NCBI RefSeq assembly: GCF_011386835.1
Contig: NC_088792.1
Coordinates: 222,111,894-222,175,893 of the forward strand
From: Chrysemys picta bellii
Lineage: Eukaryota > Chordata > Testudines > Emydidae
Direction of reading: 5' to 3'
DNA length: 64,000 bases
Numbering within the stretch: position 1 is the stretch's first letter; each line of letters opens with the position of its first letter. The notes beneath the pieces are model-generated. The model had not been told where the DNA came from, made no database searches, and worked only from the letters and a program-made list of their open reading frames with translations. Below are positions 58,400 through 64,000 of this stretch, piece by piece. A program made the translations under genes and the position numbers.

Positions 58400-60180
58400 T
58401 TATATTTTATTGGGAAAGCAAAGTAGCACATGAGCATGGTTATTTCTAGTTAGAACTCTTTTGTAGTATTAAAAGTCACCCCATCTCACAATTAAAAGCA
58501 AAGAATTAGATAAAGAATGAAACCACAAAGCCTTGCTCATCAGAGCACAGACTATAAGAGCCTGGTTGATGTTGAGCTAGTATTTAGTTTATGTTAGCAA
58601 TCACTGCATGCTGAGAAATAAGGGCAGGACAGGCATTCTTTTCTGTTCCTAGCTCTATAGATTATTAATTTGTGGAGAGATATCCTTTGTTTTCTCCCAC
58701 TAGTAAATCTACAAGTGCTTTTAGAAACATTTTCCCCATAATTATTTTGAGATAAGCTATGATAGAAGAAGGAGGAGGGTTCTTGTTTTATTGCCTATCA
58801 TCTGGTTGCCAATTTGAAAGCTGATAACCATTAGCCACTCAGGGGCCACCACAGATGTTCTGAGGTGAAATCAGATGCACAGTTCAAGCATTAGGCTTTA
58901 CAAATGCCACATTCTGGTAAGCCTAGTAAACTTTCTTAAACAGGTAAAACCTAACATAAAAGTCCAGAAAAACCTAATAAAGAAAGATAAGGACAATGGA
59001 TAGTAATGTGCAAGTGTTTTTAAGACTGAGTTGTAAGTATGTGAAAAAAACAAAAACAATTTAAGACTAAACCTGTTTGCATTGAAATAAATGCAGTAGC
59101 AAGTCCTCTGCTGGAATATTAAGATAAATTAACTAGATTGAGATCTCAGGTTTCCTTTAATGGTCTGTCAAGCTTAAAATGAAGTTCTACTCTGGAAAAA
59201 TGACTACAAAGTAGTACTATTTTACTCAACACATGTATATCTTGTTTGTACTCAGGGTAATATCTATGAGAATAACAAATGTTTTCCTTCTGTTAGAAAT
59301 ACAGAGGTAGTATTGCTACAGGAGAGAGAGCATTACATATAATTAAATGAACTAAGTTCTAATTGTAGGCCCAATTCTGCTATTAGCTGCAACTTTGCAA
59401 CCCAGAGAAGACAATGGAGGTTTCACAGGTATGTCTGAGGTCAGATTTTAAAAAGATTATGCTTTATTATTGTTGAACCAGAAAGAATACAACTGTGGAG
59501 GTGTTTTGTTTTTTTTTTTTTTTGGGGGGGGGGGGGTCAGCTAAGTATGGTTTTATCTGAATTCAGAGTGACTATAAACAGAATTTCCTCAAGGTAACTT
59601 CCACAAAGGTAGTTTTCAGAGAGGTGCTGCACTTCAATTTATGTTCTCACATTTTTTTAATTATTTTTCTTAAATTACTTCATTGTGTGTCTTAAGCCTC
59701 CACCAAACCCTCATGTATGTTTTGTGGATTTAACATCAGCTGCAGGGAATAAATCCACCAGGTCCTTAAAATCCTCTTACCTACCAGTCAATCCAAATGG
59801 GAGCTGTGGTGATAGCAGCTGTCAATCACAATCTTTTGGGATCTCTTTGAACGGAATGCTTGGAGAGTCAGTTCAAAAATTTGCTATGAAATAGTTTTCC
59901 ATTGGAAAATGATGCTTCAGTGGAATAGAAACATTTTGTGGGAATATGTTGACTCTGTCAAAACTTTTGATGGAAATCAGGCAGGCTGTCTGGCAGCCTG
60001 GCTGGTGGGCAAGCAGGTTACCTAGCTTCCTGGCTTCCCCACTGGTTTCCCCCCTGGCTGCCAAGATCTTTGGCTAGCCATCAGGCTCCTTGGCTGCCTG
60101 GCCAGCTGGCATTTGGACACCAAAACAGAGTGTTTTCTTTCATCAGAAATTTGCAGTGTTAACATTTTGTTCTGATGTGA
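58400..60180. other. No gene recognised
   Basis: AT-rich unique sequence with a T16G13 homopolymer run at 59509-59537. A CTGGCTGCCTGG-type low-complexity patch lies at 59985-60115. Confidence 0.5.
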
Positions 60181-60185
60181 AATGA

Positions 60186-60352
60186 AACAAAAGAAATATT
60201 AGTTAAGCAGTGGAATAAGCTTCTAAGGGGAGTTGTGAAATTCCTGTTAGAAGTTTTTAAATACCTGTCTGGTATACTTGGTCCTGTCTCAGTGCAGAGG
60301 GCTGAACTAGATGACCTCTTGAGGTTCCTTCTAGCCCAATATTTCTATCATA
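60186..60352 (+). repeat. CR1 3' end, sense
   Basis: GTGGAATAAGCTTCTAAGGG followed by AACTAGATGACCTCTTGAGG and TTCCTTCTAGCCC is a CR1 C-terminus and tail. Confidence 0.85.
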
Positions 60353-60630
60353 GAATATCATGGTTAGAAGGGACCTCAGGATGTCATCTAATCCAACCCG
60401 CTGCTCAAAGCAGGACCAATTCCCAACTAAATCATCCCAGCCAGGGCTTTGTCAAGCCGGGCCTTAAAAACCTCTAAGGAAGGAAATTACACCACCTCCC
60501 TAGGTAACGCATTCTAGTGCTTCACCACCCTCCTAGTGAAAAAGTTTTCCCTAATATCCCACCTAAACCTCCCCCACTGCAACTTGAGACCATTACTCCT
60601 TGTTCTGTCAAAAATAGGTATATCTCCATA
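60353..60630 (-). repeat. CR1 3' end, antisense
   Basis: TCATAGAATATCATGGTTAG, GGGACCTCAGGATGTCATCT and CCCTAATATCCCACCTAAAC are antisense CR1 tail sequence; abuts the sense CR1 tail head-on. Confidence 0.9.
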
Positions 60631-60631
60631 T

Positions 60632-60817
60632 GAAGATAGTTCATATCCAATAGAACTGGAAAGGACCTTGAAAGGTCATCAAGTCCAGCCCCCTGCCTTC
60701 ACTAGCAGGACTAAGTACTGATTTTCGCCCCAGATCCCTAAGTGGCCCCCTCAAGGAGGGAACTCCCAACCCTGGCTTTAGCAGGGCAATGCTCAAACCA
60801 CTGAGCTATCCCCTTTA
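60632..60817 (-). mobile_element. Turtle tRNA-derived SINE with CR1-like tail
   Basis: Read on the minus strand it starts GGGGATAGCTCAGTGGTTTG (pol III A box at about 60796-60815), has a B-box-like GGGAGTTCCCTCC (60753-60767), a conserved body (GGGGCCACTTAGGGATCTGG) and the CR1-like tail (GACTTGATGACCTTTCAAGG). This composite is the cryptodiran turtle SINE type and is the best single clue to the organism. Confidence 0.85.
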
Positions 60818-61434
60818 TGATTCTATAAAATGTCAACAACCCAGAATTTCCCACAAAATGGAAATTTTTTTCTGGCTAGCTCTGAATGAGTGTAGTCATT
60901 TTAAAATGACAAGGCCATCCACCAGGCCAGGTCCTGTAGTTGACTTTGCAGCACCTCATGAACAACTGTTCTGCAGGCCACTAACAGAAATAAGTGTGTC
61001 AGGACAGATGTCTGATCTCTGTCAGTTTCTCTGAGGAGATCAATAGACTAACACTGTGTCTGTATCATATTCTGATCTGAAGTTTGACTGCTTAGGAATT
61101 AACAAATGGGGGATAGTAGATGCTACTGGTATCAATTAACTAGCAGCTTCTAAATTGTCTTCCCCAGTAAGGGGAGATTAGAGAATGAGTGATAATGAAT
61201 ATCATGCAATAGTTTCTTGAGGAATGACTGCATAGTCCAGAGCAGAAGGACATGGCCCCATGTCTTAGGGTTCCATACTGAACATAAAGCAAGAGAGTTG
61301 CAGTGAAAGTAGGCTTTTCAACCCACATACTGTATAATTTAAACTACTAGCCCAGTCTCAGTCTAGTGGAAGTATCTGGTGAGTATAGAAGAGTAAGAGT
61401 TGTCTTACCAGGAGAAAAGAGCTCTTCATATCCT

Positions 61435-61640
61435 AGATTCTAAGACCAGGCTGGATCATCACAATGGTGCTTTCTGATCTCCTGTGCAATACAGGCCCCA
61501 AAGTAATTCCTACAGCATTTCTTAAAAAAAAAAAAATCTAATCTTGATTTAAAAAATTGCCAGTGATAGAGAATCCAGCATAACCCTTGCCAAATTGTTC
61601 TAATGGTTAACTGCTGTCAATGTGTCCCTGTTGCAGCACA
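61435..61640 (-). repeat. CR1 3' fragment, antisense
   Basis: GTGCTTTCTGATCTCCTGTG, GCCAGTGATAGAGAATCCAG and GGTTAACTGCTGTCAATG match the antisense CR1 tail also seen at 51385-51620. Confidence 0.75.
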
Positions 61641-61644
61641 ATAT

Positions 61645-62825
61645 ATAATCCAAAAGTTATTGCTGAATTAATAAGTAAAAATCATCTCTTGTGTTTAATG
61701 GTGAGCTGTCTATAAAAGTGACAGCTTATGAAATACAGTTAACAGAAGAATTGAGGAAGGGAAATGCTTTTTTAAAAAATGTGAAGATTAATGAAAATCA
61801 CTTTAAAAGCAGAAAGGAATCTGTAAAACTAATGCCCATACACAGTTCAGACTGTCTTTAAAACATTTTTATGCTACAAAAATCTACAAATAAAAATGTA
61901 TTTGGGGAGAGTATACAACTCCTGAAAGAACCAGTGTGTATCTTCTCAAACCATCTGAGGTTGGAATGATTGACATCACTCCTAAAATGAGTATTCTCAG
62001 GGAGTGGCTTTATTATCCTCTCATTTACACAGGTGGTGTTCTGGTGTCAATCCATTGTGGCACGGCTGACTTACACCTGTTTAAGTAAGAGGAGAATCAG
62101 GCTCAGTATATTGTCAATTAGACTCTAGGGTTGCCAAGCAGTGTGTGGGTGGTTTGAACAAAAATCTCATTACTAGCTACATTTTGTGTATGAAATGCAT
62201 CTCCCACACACTGCTTTGAAAATGTAACCTTATGAATTCTTATTGTGTATCCATGGTAAAATAATTTCATTTTAAGTTCCCAGTCTGTGACCAGCTGTCT
62301 GCTAGCAGATCTATGTGACAGATTTTTTTCCTTAGCCTCTCAGAAACAACACTTTTTTTTACATATAGATTATAAGACTTGATTTCAGATTAAATGGCAC
62401 AGCCTGGGGGATCAGCATGTTAATATTGCATGATTCAATATGAGGATCTGAGTTTTGACCTCATGACAGGAACTACACATTTGGAAAAAACAAGGTTGCT
62501 TTCCGGCAATGTACAGCCACAGTCACCAGAATTGTGAACAAGCATCTCAAAGCTTGGGGGCTCAGGTTAAGTAGTTTACCATCATTTGCCCAGTAGCATC
62601 CCTCTCAATTGAAAGTTTGAATGTACTTCTTAGTCTTAAAGATCAAGCCTAAAAAAATCCATTGAAGGTCATGCTGTTAGGCAGGATAAAAATTCAGACT
62701 TTCCTCAATAAGTGAAAGGGAAGTCTTAAGTTTTTGATCAGTAACTTTTTACAGTAAGTTGCAGTAATATTCTTCCTGACGTAACACTGTCATAGGTGTA
62801 ATAACATGTTAATTAGTAAGGGAAA
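61645..62825. other. No gene recognised
   Basis: AT-rich sequence; a weak amniote palindrome-type repeat at about 62020-62100. No coding evidence. Confidence 0.5.
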
Positions 62826-62829
62826 AGGT

Positions 62830-62960
62830 AGCATAGACGGAGTATAATGGTGCATAGTGTTTTTCATTCATAGACCTTAAAGCACTTCACAGAAGAAGGG
62901 AAATATCATCACTCCCGTTTCACAGATGGGGAAACTGAGACGCTTAGTATTGACACACAA
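62830..62960. repeat. MIR-like SINE fragment
   Basis: TCATAGACCTTAAAGCACTT and CCGTTTCACAGATGGGGAAA with CTGAGACGC are the SINE core (CCCATTTTACAGATGGGGAAACTGAGGC type). Confidence 0.6.
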
Positions 62961-63447
62961 ATTCCACCATCTTTAAGAGGCATTTTTGATTTATTTTGGT
63001 TTAAGAAAATGAATCAACACTTTAAATTTGGACTTGCAGCATAATATAGGTAACACATTCTTCAATGTCACTGGCTTCTAAACCTTCTATTTTCTTAAGT
63101 GTCTGCAGCTGTTGCTGTCTGTGCTGATTTAGCTGCAGTTTCCATAAAAACTCTGTATTTGAAAAGCCACATTTGTGGATTCCTTTTGGATTTTGGGAAC
63201 TCTTTCTTGTGGCCCTGCCTTCCGCCCACTTTTATGAAAAGGCATGAAGAAATCCCCATGTAGTTTACAACAAAGCTAATTATGCATAAGAAGCCAGATG
63301 CCTTTGACCTTGTTTCCTTTCGTTTATGGGTAATCCTATTTATTTTTTATGATTAATCACATTTTATATACAAAGCTGTGATTTATTTTTTCTTGATATA
63401 TGAATTCCTATATAATACGGTCTATAACTTGAACTTAGATGTCTCAG

Positions 63448-63895
63448 GTTTCAGAGTAGCAGCCGTGTTAGTCTGTATCCGCAAAAAGAAGAACAGGAGT
63501 ACTTGTGGCACCTTAGAGACTAACAAATTTATTAGAGCATAAGCTTTCGTGGGCTACAGCCCACTTCTTCGGATGCATATAGAATGGAACATATATTGAG
63601 GAGATATATATACACACATACAGAGAGCATAAACAGGTGGGAGTTGTCTTACCAACTCTGAGAGGCCAATTAATTAAGAGAAAAAAAACTTTTGAAGTGA
63701 TAATCAAGCTAGCCCAGTACAGACAGTTTGATAAGAAGTGTGAGAATACTTACAAGGGGAGATAGATTCAATGTTTGTAATGGCTCAGCCATTCCCAGTC
63801 CTTATTCAAACCGGAGTTGATTGTGTCTAGTTTGCATATCAATTCTAGCTCAGCAGTCTCTCGTTGGAGTCTGTTTTTGAAGTTTTTCTGTTTAC
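63448..63895 (-). mobile_element. PLE 3' region, antisense, copy F
   Basis: About 450 bp: terminal end (GTTAGTCTGTATCCGCAAAA, AGCATAAGCTTTCGTGGGCT), 3' UTR (same as 47290-47500 of copy D, inverted) and the C-terminal coding end to about 63890 (reverse of AGACTGCTGAGCTAGAATTG). No 5' inversion and no clear target duplication. Confidence 0.85.
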
Positions 63896-64000
63896 CTAGA
63901 CAGATAGATTAGATAAACAGAGCTTTATTTTGCTTCTCTTTTATTTTATTAGTCTCCACTGCTGCTGTCAGAGGCTGCTGTTTGGATGTTAGAATTAATA

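Noticed and set aside
1..64000. CRISPR arrays, bacterial operons, rRNA or intact tRNA genes
   Set aside because: No regularly spaced direct repeats, no ribosome-binding-site-led gene clusters and no complete tRNA fold was seen; the content is that of a vertebrate nuclear genome.

Overview
The window is vertebrate nuclear DNA, most likely from a cryptodiran turtle. There is no prokaryote-like gene packing. The sequence is full of CR1 LINE fragments, short hAT, PIF/Harbinger and mariner-type elements, and old MIR/L2-like repeats. It carries one tRNA-headed, CR1-tailed SINE of the turtle type (60632-60817, minus strand) and several Penelope-like retroelements (PLEs) with the repeated end sequence AGCATAAGCTTTCGTGGG. 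All identifications rest on reading the sequence and on recalled families; no database search was run.

Left third (1-22.5 kb): a split gene on the minus strand, read from a CpG island at about 21.6-22.5 kb towards position 1. The proposed first coding exon (22025-22054, ATG with a good Kozak context, donor GTGAGT) joins in frame to 21529-21584. Strong phase-consistent exons follow at 13942-14075, 13559-13607 and 11021-11189, then 4457-4570, 3517-3539, 2817-2911, 2254-2298 and 891-1035. I do not recognise the protein. Its introns hold a broken CR1, hAT and Harbinger MITEs, a near-perfect palindromic hAT element and L2-like debris. A roughly 35-bp minisatellite lies directly beyond the CpG island.

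Middle (22.5-42 kb): almost entirely nested transposons. An old MIR-like SINE is split by a PLE and a hAT element. There is a 1.1-kb hAT element with a perfect 8-bp target duplication, a complete solo LTR at 29791-30934, a second solo LTR inside an AT-rich repeat (33205-33878), a DIRS-type reverse-transcriptase relic (34400-35250, catalytic YLDD changed to YLDN) and a CR1 copy interrupted by an LTR that is itself interrupted by a hAT element (36340-39735).

Right third (42-64 kb): mostly single-copy intergenic or intronic DNA with scattered repeats. The key object is a 1.9-kb PLE (45709-47609) with a YIDD reverse-transcriptase segment, a GIY-YIG endonuclease segment and an inverted copy of its own 3' region at its 5' side. 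Two short PLE insertions (40478-40729 and 50797-50997) are near-perfect head-to-head palindromes flanked by 12-15 bp target duplications. The PLE ends carry a hammerhead-ribozyme-like core. I found no convincing host exons in this third.
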